Assembly (NCBI GenBank): GCA_029202485.1
Contig: CP119313.1
Coordinates: 4,216,001 to 4,280,000 of the forward strand
Direction: 5' to 3'
Length of the DNA: 64,000 bases
Source of the DNA: Candidatus Pedobacter colombiensis
Lineage (GTDB): Bacteria > Bacteroidota > Bacteroidia > Sphingobacteriales > Sphingobacteriaceae
In this document: one piece after another, positions 53,854-62,345 of the stretch
Numbering within the stretch: position 1 is the first letter of the stretch
Layout: each line of letters opens with the position of its first letter
Made by a program: the position numbers and the translations under genes
The notes under the pieces: generated by a model
The model's input: only the letters and a program-made list of their open reading frames with translations
The model's database searches: none
What the model was told of the DNA's origin: nothing

Positions 53854-55065
53854 TTAGCCTTTCATGATTTGATGTCCCATCTTATCACGTTTCGTTTTTA
53901 AGTATTGCTCATTGTGAACGTTACTTTGAATTTCAATTGGAATATTCTCTACGATCTCTAAGCCATATCCAATCAAACCAGCTCTTTTTGTTGGGTTGTT
54001 AGACATCAATCGCATCTTAGTTATACCCTGGGCTCTTAGTATTTGTGCGCCTACCCCATAATCCCGCTCGTCACCTTTAAAGCCTAATTTTATATTAGCC
54101 TCTACAGTATCAAAACCAGCATCTTGTAGATTATATGAACGTAGTTTATTGATTAAGCCTATTCCACGGCCCTCCTGATTCATGTAAACAACCACTCCCT
54201 TACCTTCTTTATCAATCATTTCTAAAGCTTTGTGAAGTTGCGGGCCACAATCGCAGCGGCATGATCCGAATATATCGCCGGTTACACAAGAGCTATGAAC
54301 CCTTGCCAGTACTGGCTCATCTGGAGACCATTTTCCTTTGCTGATAGCCAAATGTGTAGCATTGTTATCTAACTGTGTATAGGCAGTCATATTAAAATCA
54401 CCCCATTGAGTAGGTAAGCTAATCGTAACCTCCTCCTTGATTAAGGTTTCTTTACTTAATCGGTAAGCAATAAGATCTTTAATAGAGATGATTCTTAGTT
54501 GGTGTCTCTCCGCAATTTTAATCAAATCCGGAAGCCTTGCCATTTCACCATCATCTTTCAAGATTTCCACAAGCACACCTGCGGGTTCCATTCCAGCTAA
54601 ACGGGCTAAATCTACGGCAGCTTCAGTGTGACCTGAGCGTCTCAGTACACCCCCATCTTTAGATCTTAATGGGAATATGTGTCCCGGTTTTCCAAGTTCA
54701 GCAGGGTCAATATTAGGATTGATTAATGCAAGAATAGTTTTAGATCTGTCTGATGCCGAAATACCTGTTGTACAACCGTAGCCAAGTAAATCTACAGAAA
54801 CCGTAAAATTCGTTTCATAAGCAGCAGTATTTTTCCCTACCATAGGCTCTAAGCCAAGTTCGTCGCATCTTTGTTCCGTTAATGGAGCACAAATCAGACC
54901 TCTACCATAAGTAGCCATAAAATTGATAACTTCCGGGGTAGCATTCTCAGCTGCAGTTAAGAAATCGCCTTCGTTTTCTCTGTCCTCATCATCTACAACG
55001 ATAATAACTTTTCCTGCTTTTATATCCGCAATAGCATCTTCTATTGCATCGAGTTTAATTTCCAT
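53854..55065 (-). CDS. ribBA: Bifunctional DHBP synthase / GTP cyclohydrolase II
   Basis: This 403-residue enzyme supplies both precursors of riboflavin. The N-terminal half (about 1-200) is 3,4-dihydroxy-2-butanone-4-phosphate synthase with DDEDRENEGDF at 25-35 and the SGHTEAAVDLARLAG segment. The C-terminal half is GTP cyclohydrolase II with the zinc-binding cysteines in SCVTGDIFGSCRCDCG and the conserved NQEGRGIGL. Both domains appear intact. The gene is monocistronic, with a terminator that lies inside convergent tamB; no FMN riboswitch was recognised in the 146 bp upstream. Confidence 0.97.
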   Translation of the reverse strand: MEIKLDAIEDAIADIKAGKVIIVVDDEDRENEGDFLTAAENATPEVINFMATYGRGLICAPLTEQRCDELGLEPMVGKNTAAYETNFTVSVDLLGYGCTTGISASDRSKTILALINPNIDPAELGKPGHIFPLRSKDGGVLRRSGHTEAAVDLARLAGMEPAGVLVEILKDDGEMARLPDLIKIAERHQLRIISIKDLIAYRLSKETLIKEEVTISLPTQWGDFNMTAYTQLDNNATHLAISKGKWSPDEPVLARVHSSCVTGDIFGSCRCDCGPQLHKALEMIDKEGKGVVVYMNQEGRGIGLINKLRSYNLQDAGFDTVEANIKLGFKGDERDYGVGAQILRAQGITKMRLMSNNPTKRAGLIGYGLEIVENIPIEIQSNVHNEQYLKTKRDKMGHQIMKG

Positions 55066-55211
55066 TCTATAAGTATATCAATTCCCAAATCCTAAATTGA
55101 TTTGAGAATCTATTAATTTACATTGCAAAGTTACAACCTTCAATCACAATTTCACGCCATAAAATATCATAAATAAGTAATGAATAGTCGGTTGGAGGAT
55201 TGATATCTCCA

Positions 55212-56651
55212 TTAAGCTGCTTTTGAAGGTGCTTTCTTTTTAAATCTATTAAAGAACTTAACGGCTATCTGTTTGAAATAATTGATATCAAACAAGGCTG
55301 AATCAACTGTAGCCTTATAGGTAAGGAAAGCCCCCAAAGGTGATAAAACAATAATAGCCATCCACATACCAAAAAATGGAGTTAGGGAACCTTGGGTCGC
55401 AGATTTCTCAGCAACAGTGGCTATGATGTGATAAATGAGGAAAAATACGATGGCAACTACAACAGGTAACCCAAGCCCCCCCTTCCTTATAATAGCCCCC
55501 AAAGGAGCACCGATAAAGAACAATAGTAGACAGGAGAAAGCAAGTGTAAATTTCTTTTGATATTCATTCTCCACCTTAATAATATTTCTTATTCTATCTG
55601 CATGATCGGCAATTCTGGTCGATGTGGTTTGCATCACAGAATTAGCTTGATCTAATGCCCCTTGAATAACCGACAATTTCTGATTCTTGGGAACTGTATT
55701 TAGCACCGGCTGTGTTATTGTCTTTGCTTTACCAATTACTTTTGTATACCCTTTTGTATAGTTATTCTGCTTATAATAGCTACTGAGATTCAAAGCAGCA
55801 AACTTGTTAAGACTGTCCAATTCACGAGATAAAGAATCTTTCTTTTTGGTTAGTCCTTTTAAGTTTAGCATTTGAGTATTACCTCTAAAGCCTTCCTCAT
55901 CCGTTCTATTCATTTTAAAACTGGAGATGTCAAACTTTTGGTCTGTTTCCTTAAAACGCATTCTTGTTAACTCTTGCCTTGGATTATAGGAAGAGCTTTT
56001 TCCGCTCGACTCTTCATACCTTACACCATCGCGAAGCTTCAATACTAAATGATCTTCATCTTTAGACATCATTCCATCTTTGGCAATAATGATTTTTGCT
56101 ATTCCATTATTCCCGGTATGATCGTAAATCATGATATTATGCAGCTGCCCGTCATCATTCTTTTTGTCGACCCTAATAGAATAACCAGGAATACTATTAT
56201 TAAATACCCCCTCCTTAATTAAAAAAGATAGCTTTTTATTCCTAATGTCCCACAACAAAGAGCCAAACTTTAAATTTGCTTTGGGCAACATATAATCAGA
56301 AAAAATAAAGGAGCTGATAGCGAGAAAAATAATCAGCACTAACAAAGGCATCATCGCCTTCTGCAAAGAGATACCTGCAGATTTAATCGCTACCAGTTCA
56401 TAATTCTCACCTAAAGTGCCGAATGTCATAATGGACGATAGCAGAATGGAAAGCGGAAGCGCCATGGAAACATTGGCTGCAGATGCGTAATACATCAGCT
56501 CAAGTATGACATACCATTCAAATCCTTTCCCGATCAAGTCGTCAACGTACTTAAACAAAAAAAGCATCAACAGAATAAACATCACTATAAAAAAAGTGAC
56601 GAAGAATGGCTTTATAAATGCTTTGACAAGTAGTAAATGAATCTTTTTCAA
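55212..56651 (-). CDS. LptF/LptG-family permease
   Basis: This is a 479-residue inner-membrane subunit of the lipopolysaccharide export ABC transporter (YjgP/YjgQ family). Membrane helices lie at about residues 15-33, 55-80 and 100-118, then a long periplasmic beta-jellyroll-like region (about 125-355) with an insertion rich in charged residues, then three helices (LAFSCLLLFFIGAPLGAIIRKGGLG, VVVAIVFFLIYHIIATVAEKSA, MWMAIIVLSPLGAFLTYKA). The IGAPLGAIIRKGG block is a family hallmark. The partner LptF/G and LptB are elsewhere. Confidence 0.94.
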   Translation of the reverse strand: MKKIHLLLVKAFIKPFFVTFFIVMFILLMLFLFKYVDDLIGKGFEWYVILELMYYASAANVSMALPLSILLSSIMTFGTLGENYELVAIKSAGISLQKAMMPLLVLIIFLAISSFIFSDYMLPKANLKFGSLLWDIRNKKLSFLIKEGVFNNSIPGYSIRVDKKNDDGQLHNIMIYDHTGNNGIAKIIIAKDGMMSKDEDHLVLKLRDGVRYEESSGKSSSYNPRQELTRMRFKETDQKFDISSFKMNRTDEEGFRGNTQMLNLKGLTKKKDSLSRELDSLNKFAALNLSSYYKQNNYTKGYTKVIGKAKTITQPVLNTVPKNQKLSVIQGALDQANSVMQTTSTRIADHADRIRNIIKVENEYQKKFTLAFSCLLLFFIGAPLGAIIRKGGLGLPVVVAIVFFLIYHIIATVAEKSATQGSLTPFFGMWMAIIVLSPLGAFLTYKATVDSALFDINYFKQIAVKFFNRFKKKAPSKAA

Positions 56652-56681
56652 TATACAAATGTAGGCAAAGCCATCGAAAAA

Positions 56682-57062
56682 TTAAGCACCTAATACACTA
56701 TGCAGGTAGTTTATCTGATTATCCCAAATTAATGTACGCTCAGCCAGGGTATCATCAGTTGCAAAATCTGTTATCGCAAGAGCAACATCATTGGTTAATT
56801 CATCCTGGACAATTTCCATTTCAAAATAGCAATGTGGGTCGTCATCAATCCATTTAAATTTAACAAGCTTGTTTTCCTTAACACTAAGCAATTTCGCCTT
56901 CTGTATTTCATCATCCCACGTGAAAGTATATGTTTGATCACGGAAAACTACATCATCCGCAAACCATTGAGATAGGCCATTTGGCTCGCTAATAAAGCTA
57001 AATAAAATACGTGGAGACGATCTCAATTCATATTCTAGGGTAAATTTTTTCTTTTCTGACAT
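56682..57062 (-). CDS. START-like domain protein (AHSA1-like fold)
   Basis: This 126-residue cytosolic protein consists of one helix-grip domain. FTLEYELRSSPRILFSFISEPNGLSQWFADDV at the start and a final segment with WDNQINYLHSVLGA match the START-like/AHSA1 proteins that are conserved in Bacteroidota as a single small gene. Ligand and role are unknown. It lies 30 bp upstream of the LptF/G gene in the same direction and could be cotranscribed with it. The tRNA lies divergently upstream. Confidence 0.9.
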   Translation of the reverse strand: MSEKKKFTLEYELRSSPRILFSFISEPNGLSQWFADDVVFRDQTYTFTWDDEIQKAKLLSVKENKLVKFKWIDDDPHCYFEMEIVQDELTNDVALAITDFATDDTLAERTLIWDNQINYLHSVLGA

Positions 57063-57133
57063 CGTTAAACACTTACTTTCTGAATTTTTTAGACAATTTT
57101 TAACATTTATTTCTAAAGAAAAGTAAATTATTC

Positions 57134-57141
57134 TATATTTG
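57134..57141 (+). promoter_or_regulatory. -7 box of the tRNA gene
   Basis: A perfect TATATTTG lies 46 bp before the tRNA. No clear -33 TTTG is present at the expected distance. Confidence 0.4.
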
Positions 57142-57187
57142 CAACTCTTTAGAAAATCACAACGGTTTTTTACTGAATAAAAGCCCG

Positions 57188-57260
57188 GCGGGGTAGCTCA
57201 GATGGTTAGAGCGCAGGATTCATAACCCTGAGGTCGGCAGTTCGATTCTGCTCCCCGCTA
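57188..57260 (+). tRNA. tRNA with CAT anticodon (tRNA-Met, elongator type, or tRNA-Ile2)
   Basis: The 73-base cloverleaf has the acceptor stem GGCGGGG / CCCCGCT (first pair G.U), D arm GCTC...GAGC, anticodon arm with CAT at 57222-57224, T arm GGCAG-TTCGATT-CTGCT and discriminator A; CCA is not encoded. The closed first acceptor pair and D-arm argue against initiator tRNA, which normally has an unpaired first position. Elongator Met and lysidine-modified Ile2 cannot be separated with certainty by eye. An integrated element starts just downstream. Confidence 0.93.
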
Positions 57261-57265
57261 CTTAA

Positions 57266-57298
57266 GGAAACAACCTACATAGGTTGTTTCCTTTTTTT
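57266..57298 (+). terminator. tRNA terminator
   Basis: A perfect 11-bp stem GGAAACAACCT / AGGTTGTTTCC with the loop ACAT is followed by seven T, starting 5 bp after the tRNA. Confidence 0.9.
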
Positions 57299-57418
57299 AT
57301 GCCAATAAAATCCTGTGGCCCAAACTGTTATCATCCGGCCAAATTGTGTTCGACAATCGCTAAAAAACCTCCTAGACTTTTATCCAAAAGAGTCTAAAAA
57401 ATTGCTTTAAGAACATAT

Positions 57419-57622
57419 CTACGTCGTTTTTAGCGAGTTTGACTTCTCCTTCGGGTTATGAGTGTTTCCCACTTCTTCGTTCTTTATGTAATTCTTTGCT
57501 ATCAGATAAAGAAAATCCAAGATAACATCAGCTTCTTTTTCGTCAACCTCAATGCCGCTCTTGGCCAAAATGGAAATTGCCCGTTTAACTGAAATCGTTC
57601 TTTCTATAAAGTTCATTTCCAT
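57419..57622 (-). CDS. Small partner protein of the serine recombinase
   Basis: This 67-residue protein overlaps the end of the recombinase gene by 10 bp, so translation is coupled. The first 48 residues (FIERTISVKRAISILAKSGIEVDEKEADVILDFLYLIAK) form a compact helical unit, and the tail is polar. I recall similar small genes placed directly after large serine recombinases in Bacteroidota elements, where they could act as directionality or regulatory factors; this role is inference. An inverted repeat TAGACT / AGTCTA at about 57373-57396, with a T-rich tract beyond it on the minus strand, may end the transcript. Confidence 0.75.
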   Translation of the reverse strand: MEMNFIERTISVKRAISILAKSGIEVDEKEADVILDFLYLIAKNYIKNEEVGNTHNPKEKSNSLKTT

Positions 57623-59088
57623 AATTGGCCATTTTTGTTCAACATCAATATTTTTGACAATGCCCCGTTCAGTTCCAAGGAAAGTTCGCCAGTTTGGAAG
57701 TTAACCTTGGTTGGCGGGAGAAGCTTGGCAAGGTGTTTTTTATCGGCGGTATCCAGAGTGGCGTATCCGCCAAAAACGTCTATCAAGGTTCTGTGCTGTA
57801 ATTGACGTTGCATATCAATACTTTTCAGCTTATCAATATTATCACCCAGTTCTTTTTTGAGACAGGCAGAATTTAGCAGATATTCCTTTTTGAATTCACT
57901 ATAATCATCAAACTTCAATATATCTTCTATGAACAATTTCCGAGCTTTGGAAAGCGCTGACTGCTGTCTCGCAAGCTGTCTCAAAAGTTCTGCTCTTTCG
58001 TTCAGGTATTCCGTCCTATTCGTGATTAGATTAGCATCATCTAGAATAAGATCGAGAAGTTGGATAGCATTATCGGAAAGCACAAGCTGCTGTAGTTTGC
58101 GCTCATAATTATAATTGAGGAGAACTGCATTCATCCTAGTCCTACATCGTCCCCTGCAATGATAATATGGATACTTGTTTTTCGATCCTTTCGAAAAACT
58201 TCCGCAAATCCTTCTACCACAAAGGGGACATATCAAAAAACCTGTCAGAAAAAATATTGCCTTTAGCTCTTCCGTTCTACTTGAAATCCTTCTTTTTGAA
58301 TTTATGATACTCTGCACCTGATAAAAAGTCGACACAGAAATTAAAGCCTCATGGTTGCCCTTTACCATCTGCTTTTCTTCGGCATTCAATGTTACGGGAA
58401 TCAGACCACAATAAACAGGGTTACGGATAAGCTTGGAAAAATTTGAAGGCGAGCAGAGGAAGCCTTTATCAACAGCCATCTTTCTAACGTCCGTCATCCT
58501 ATAGATATTTTTTGCTAGCTGAAGAAAAATCCATCTGACAACACTCGCTTCGGGCTGCTTTGGTGCGATAAACTTTTTCCCGTCAATCCCAGTAAGGTTT
58601 ACAAATCCCATTGGGGCCTTGTTCGGATGTCGCCCCATCTGCCGAGCTCTACGCATTCCATTTGCAGTATTAAGGGCACGCCTGGTATTTTCCGCTTCCG
58701 GGACGGAAAGGTAGACGGCAAGCATTACCGAACTCTCCGGAATATCGAGATCGACAGGCTGATCGATGGCCATTGCCTTGGTATTGTACTTCCGTAATAT
58801 ACCGATCATCTCGTAGGCATATTGTATGTTACGACTGAACCTATCCCACTTGATGAATAAGATATTCTTTTCTTCTTTGGTACGTTCTTTTTTGACGGCC
58901 AATACAAGTTGTTTCCATTCGGGCCGGTTGAAGTTCTTTGCCGAAAAGTCTTCCCTGTAAACTCCTTTAACATGTATATTGTTGGATTCACAATACTTGA
59001 ATAATCGATCCTCCTGTTCGGGCAGGGAATAGCCCTTCCTTTTTTGTTCGTCGGTGCTTACACGGACGTATAGATAAGCTGATTTCAT
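57613..59088 (-). CDS. Large serine recombinase (integrase)
   Basis: This 491-residue site-specific recombinase probably catalyses integration and excision of the surrounding element. The resolvase catalytic domain is at about 1-145 with nucleophile Ser11 in YVRVSTDEQ and the later IKWDRFSRN block. The 'recombinase' DNA-binding domain runs from about 155 to 265 (NKAPMGFVNL to NPVYCGLIPV). A zinc ribbon with CPLC and C..C motifs lies at about 285-315, followed by a coiled-coil region (about 345-430). All parts appear intact. Position just beyond a tRNA and the coupled small gene downstream support an integrated element. Confidence 0.94.
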   Translation of the reverse strand: MKSAYLYVRVSTDEQKRKGYSLPEQEDRLFKYCESNNIHVKGVYREDFSAKNFNRPEWKQLVLAVKKERTKEEKNILFIKWDRFSRNIQYAYEMIGILRKYNTKAMAIDQPVDLDIPESSVMLAVYLSVPEAENTRRALNTANGMRRARQMGRHPNKAPMGFVNLTGIDGKKFIAPKQPEASVVRWIFLQLAKNIYRMTDVRKMAVDKGFLCSPSNFSKLIRNPVYCGLIPVTLNAEEKQMVKGNHEALISVSTFYQVQSIINSKRRISSRTEELKAIFFLTGFLICPLCGRRICGSFSKGSKNKYPYYHCRGRCRTRMNAVLLNYNYERKLQQLVLSDNAIQLLDLILDDANLITNRTEYLNERAELLRQLARQQSALSKARKLFIEDILKFDDYSEFKKEYLLNSACLKKELGDNIDKLKSIDMQRQLQHRTLIDVFGGYATLDTADKKHLAKLLPPTKVNFQTGELSLELNGALSKILMLNKNGQLWK

Positions 59089-59445
59089 ATGAACATTATA
59101 TAAATCTTAATATAAGTTCTGCATTTTTTTCAGGAAATCAGAATGCTATTATGTTGGATATAGTGTGTATTTCGGCGAAGGTGGACCTCCCCCAATTTTG
59201 GGTTTCAATATATTTAAACATCGCTTAGTTATTGAAAGTAGTCCATGGTGACTAAAATGGATTTCTAAATATTTACTTAGACATACAATTTCCAATTACC
59301 ATCAAAACTGGGACCAGCCAAATTCAACGGAATTCCACGAAAAAGGAAACAAAGCCGCAGGTATAAGATTACGCAAGGCTTACCAAGAAATTAAGGAGCT
59401 TGCACGAGCAGGAAATCCAAATTGGATTTACAACGGCTTTTACAT
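59089..59445. other. Gene-free gap inside the element
   Basis: This 357-bp gap lies between the recombinase and the ATPase-nuclease genes. It has no start-to-stop frame of note, but its right part holds a plus-strand remnant described separately. The left part may hold the recombinase promoter and attachment-related sequence, which I could not define. Confidence 0.5.
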
Positions 59446-59449
59446 TTAA
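59255..59449 (+). pseudogene. Possible 3' remnant of a small DNA-binding (histone H1-like) gene
   Basis: A plus-strand frame without any ATG is open from just after a stop at 59252 to TAA at 59447. Its middle reads FHEKGNKAAGIRLRKAYQEIKELA, which resembles the KGNxAAGxRxRKAxQELKxLA pattern of the small histone H1-like proteins of Bacteroidota. The end (NPNWIYNGFYI) does not. The similarity is short and by eye, and the lack of a start suggests a fragment. It overlaps the end of the ATPase-nuclease gene by four bases. Confidence 0.3.
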
Positions 59450-61584
59450 TTATTCTGTAATGCTCGGATTCTTACAGTATTCGTAATTAGTTGAGCTCCG
59501 GATACATCCAGTTTAATTCCTTTTAAATTAAGCTCTTCATGAAGTGCCTTTTGATCAAAATCGAGCTTATCTAGTAAATATTTGTGTTTGACTATGAAGT
59601 TTCTAAAAACATCATCCCATGTCATAGCAAAAACTTCCAAGTTTCCCCATGATTTTACCAGATAACGTTTACCTTTACCCTTGAATTCATCATATTGTTT
59701 CTCAATATATTCATCTACTTTGTTGCTCACCACGAAGAACTTCCATTTTCTCGTTTGTGAATTAAACTGATCCAGACGTGTAATAAAATCCATATAATCT
59801 TCGATCTGCCTAAGCTGCTCCTTACCTATGGTAACTGTAGGACGCTTCAATTCCACCATAATATTTTCCTCTATATCGTCATCATGGTTATTTGGATCAG
59901 GAACACTTCTCTGACGGCACATAAACAAATCAGGTCTACGGTTTTTTTCCTCATCCTGAATTTTAACCTTTGGAGGCTTAGTTAAGCCATCAACTAGGTG
60001 GAGATAGTTTGATAATAATTTCTCAAACCCTTCATTTGCTGTCACTAAGTGGAATTGTTCTCCAAAAAGCCAATAGTTATCAGCAATTGCATGTTGGATA
60101 TGATCTCTTTCGTTAGAGAAATGTTTAAGATCAAATACAAGTGTCTTTAAAAGTTCTACTGTCTTAAACCTATTCTCAATAAGATTAATAGTCCTGGTAA
60201 TGTGTGCAAATCCTGTTTTTTTAAGCAAAACCGATAGATTTTCTCGTTCTTCACTGGAGATATTGACTATTCCCTCAAGTATGGATAATATATTTTCACG
60301 CTCATCTGTATCTAGCAAAAGATTGATGAACCCGATGCTGGTCTTTTCCTGGGTTTCGTTAAGTCCTTTAAATATCTTAGGCTGAATGCAATAGATTTCT
60401 CTGACAACTTCAACGAGGTCCTTTCGTTTTTCCTGTTCATATTTATTGTTCTTAAACTTCGGAAAAACACCATTTCTCTCGTATTTTGATATGAGTTCGT
60501 TAGCTCCATTGATCCGTACAAATTCTTTTTGTTTTAAATTGATAATTTGTTGTAATTCCTTAACTAAAGTTTTGAAAACGGGATTATTTGGGGTATTGCC
60601 AAATAGTGGTTCAGACTCTTCACTGTCAGAAAAAGTAAAGTCATCAAAGAAATCAGACTCAATATAGATGCTATGAAAAAAGTTAATTGCATTATTGTTA
60701 AATGAAGTAAGCTGTTTGAACTTTTCTTTCTTTTCCCCGTTTAAAAAATAATAATAGAATTTGTCCCCAATTTTTTCATTCCAGCGTACATAAGTGATCG
60801 TAAATTTATGATCAACTATTTTAGCATCAGAAATTATCCGGTCTGAAACTTCATGATCCCCTAGAATATCATCGTATTTAAGTGGGACTCCGTTAATACT
60901 GAGAATGAAGTTATTTTTACTATTGAGCAATAAAAACCAGCCAAATTCATATTTCAAAAAATTAATAAACTCATCGCATTGAAATGAATAAGCCGTTACA
61001 CCATGTAAATCGGACAACTTCAACCAAGTTCCTGTTTGACTGGTTTCAGCTATTCTTTTATTATCATCATTATAATGATCCTTATCGTTTGCATGGATAG
61101 TCACGTCGTAAGCCAAGCATTTTTCAGACTCCATATCTAGAAAAACTGTTGACCAGACTGCGGTATTCGCAAAAGCTATAAATGAAAAACGGCCTTTTCC
61201 TTTTTTGCCACGAATATAAGAGGACCTTTGAAAAGACCCCCTTTTTACCGAGTCCAGAAAAGAACCAAAAGTATCTGTCAATTCGGCGAGGTTGATTCCA
61301 GTTCCGTTATCAACGATATTCAATTCATTGATATGGTCTATCTCATTTGAATTGAACTTGATATCTATTATGGATGCACTGGCATCAAACCCGTTCCAGA
61401 TTAATTCTGCAACAGCATCCATATAGTCCTTCGTTATACCAGCAGAATCAATGCTATTATTGTTTACATTTACTTTATTCTTCATACGGCCTGTCTTGTT
61501 AGAGCGTGTAATTGAGTTAATAAACCGAGGAGCCAGATTAACGTCTGATGGTGAAGTTAGAGATTTATTAGCAGAATTTATCAT
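59446..61584 (-). CDS. GHKL ATPase fused to a PD-(D/E)XK-type nuclease
   Basis: This 712-residue protein joins an Hsp90/MORC-like ATPase with a nuclease-like C-terminus. The GHKL motifs are the N box Glu60-Asn64-Asp67 (AELIWNGFDA), DNGTGI at 92-97, and GKKGKG at 126-131. A long middle region (about 260-490) has no motif I know. The C-terminal domain has IQHAIADNYWLFGEQF at 496-511, Asp552 in RRPDLF, the Glu578-x-Lys580 pair in VELKRP and Gln590 in the following helix, a PD-(D/E)XK arrangement that recalls DUF4263/Shedu-type nucleases. ATP-gated DNA cleavage in phage defence is a reasonable inference. It is a single gene with a stop codon shortly upstream of its ATG. Confidence 0.85.
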   Translation of the reverse strand: MINSANKSLTSPSDVNLAPRFINSITRSNKTGRMKNKVNVNNNSIDSAGITKDYMDAVAELIWNGFDASASIIDIKFNSNEIDHINELNIVDNGTGINLAELTDTFGSFLDSVKRGSFQRSSYIRGKKGKGRFSFIAFANTAVWSTVFLDMESEKCLAYDVTIHANDKDHYNDDNKRIAETSQTGTWLKLSDLHGVTAYSFQCDEFINFLKYEFGWFLLLNSKNNFILSINGVPLKYDDILGDHEVSDRIISDAKIVDHKFTITYVRWNEKIGDKFYYYFLNGEKKEKFKQLTSFNNNAINFFHSIYIESDFFDDFTFSDSEESEPLFGNTPNNPVFKTLVKELQQIINLKQKEFVRINGANELISKYERNGVFPKFKNNKYEQEKRKDLVEVVREIYCIQPKIFKGLNETQEKTSIGFINLLLDTDERENILSILEGIVNISSEERENLSVLLKKTGFAHITRTINLIENRFKTVELLKTLVFDLKHFSNERDHIQHAIADNYWLFGEQFHLVTANEGFEKLLSNYLHLVDGLTKPPKVKIQDEEKNRRPDLFMCRQRSVPDPNNHDDDIEENIMVELKRPTVTIGKEQLRQIEDYMDFITRLDQFNSQTRKWKFFVVSNKVDEYIEKQYDEFKGKGKRYLVKSWGNLEVFAMTWDDVFRNFIVKHKYLLDKLDFDQKALHEELNLKGIKLDVSGAQLITNTVRIRALQNN

Positions 61585-62345
61585 GACAGAAACAATTTGG
61601 CCGGCAAACTACTAATTTCTTTAGCATTCAAGTCTCTATACTCGCTTTTTTTTATTATCAGTGTTGGATTCTTATATACCTTGCAGTTTCACTGTTATAC
61701 TTGAAGGTCAATTGTGGAAAACAAATCGGCCTGCTTGTATGCTGAAATTAGTGTTTTTGGTATATTCCCTTTAATATAGTTCTCAATAAAACTGGATGAT
61801 GACAAAAGTAAATTTCACAGCGGAATAAGCCAACTGGCTTACTCAACTTCTTTTTCAACGAGTTTCTTTGTACTAGATATTCCGACACACCATTTCCAGG
61901 ACAACAGGGATTTTCAATGCACCACTGTTAATAGCGGTTTGCTGACAAAAGAGAATTATAACGCATCCAGAAAGCTTGCTGAGTCTGTCGGCTTTATCTA
62001 CATGCATGAAGAAAATAGTAAAGCTCACTACAAGCTCAGACCAGAGGTATATGAAGACCAGGCTTATATCGATAGTGACCTTTCGGCCTTGACCAGTATT
62101 CGTGCGAAAGAAATCTGTAGTGGAACTAAATATCATTTTACAAGACTCAAGATCCGACAATCGGAGCTTAAAATGAAATTGGGTAAAACTGATGACATAC
62201 TGAACATAAAGACGAACTAGATCAACTAGGCTGTAATTTTGATAGTATTGTTTTAGATGTCTAAATGGATCATAAAATTGTAATCGACAAATAGGATATA
62301 ATGTACGCCCTGCAATTTGGCAAAAGCTATTAGGATATATGGTGC
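61585..62345. other. Long gap between ATPase-nuclease and reverse transcriptase genes
   Basis: The 761-bp gap contains only one open stretch worth naming, the plus-strand frame at 61780-62220. The rest is AT-rich; 61585-61779 and 62221-62345 show no gene, and I see no clear structured RNA in them. Confidence 0.5.
61780..62220 (+). pseudogene. Open plus-strand frame without ATG, possible gene remnant
   Basis: The frame is open for 146 codons from just after a stop at 61777 to TAG at 62218-62220. The first ATG is at 62002 and the only alternative early start is TTG at 61939. The coded sequence is protein-like, charged and balanced (for example LTKENYNASRKLAESVGFIYM, then YKLRPEVYEDQAYIDSDLSAL and RLKIRQSELKMKLG), and is in the opposite direction to its neighbours. 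I recognise no family. It may be the 3' end of a gene cut by a rearrangement. Confidence 0.4.

Noticed and set aside
56917..56925. CACGTGAAA, part of a parS-like sequence
   Set aside because: Only the right part matches the parS consensus; the left half does not, it lies in a coding region and far from parAB.
57188..57260. Initiator tRNA-fMet
   Set aside because: The first acceptor position is paired (G.U), unlike the unpaired position typical of bacterial initiator tRNA.
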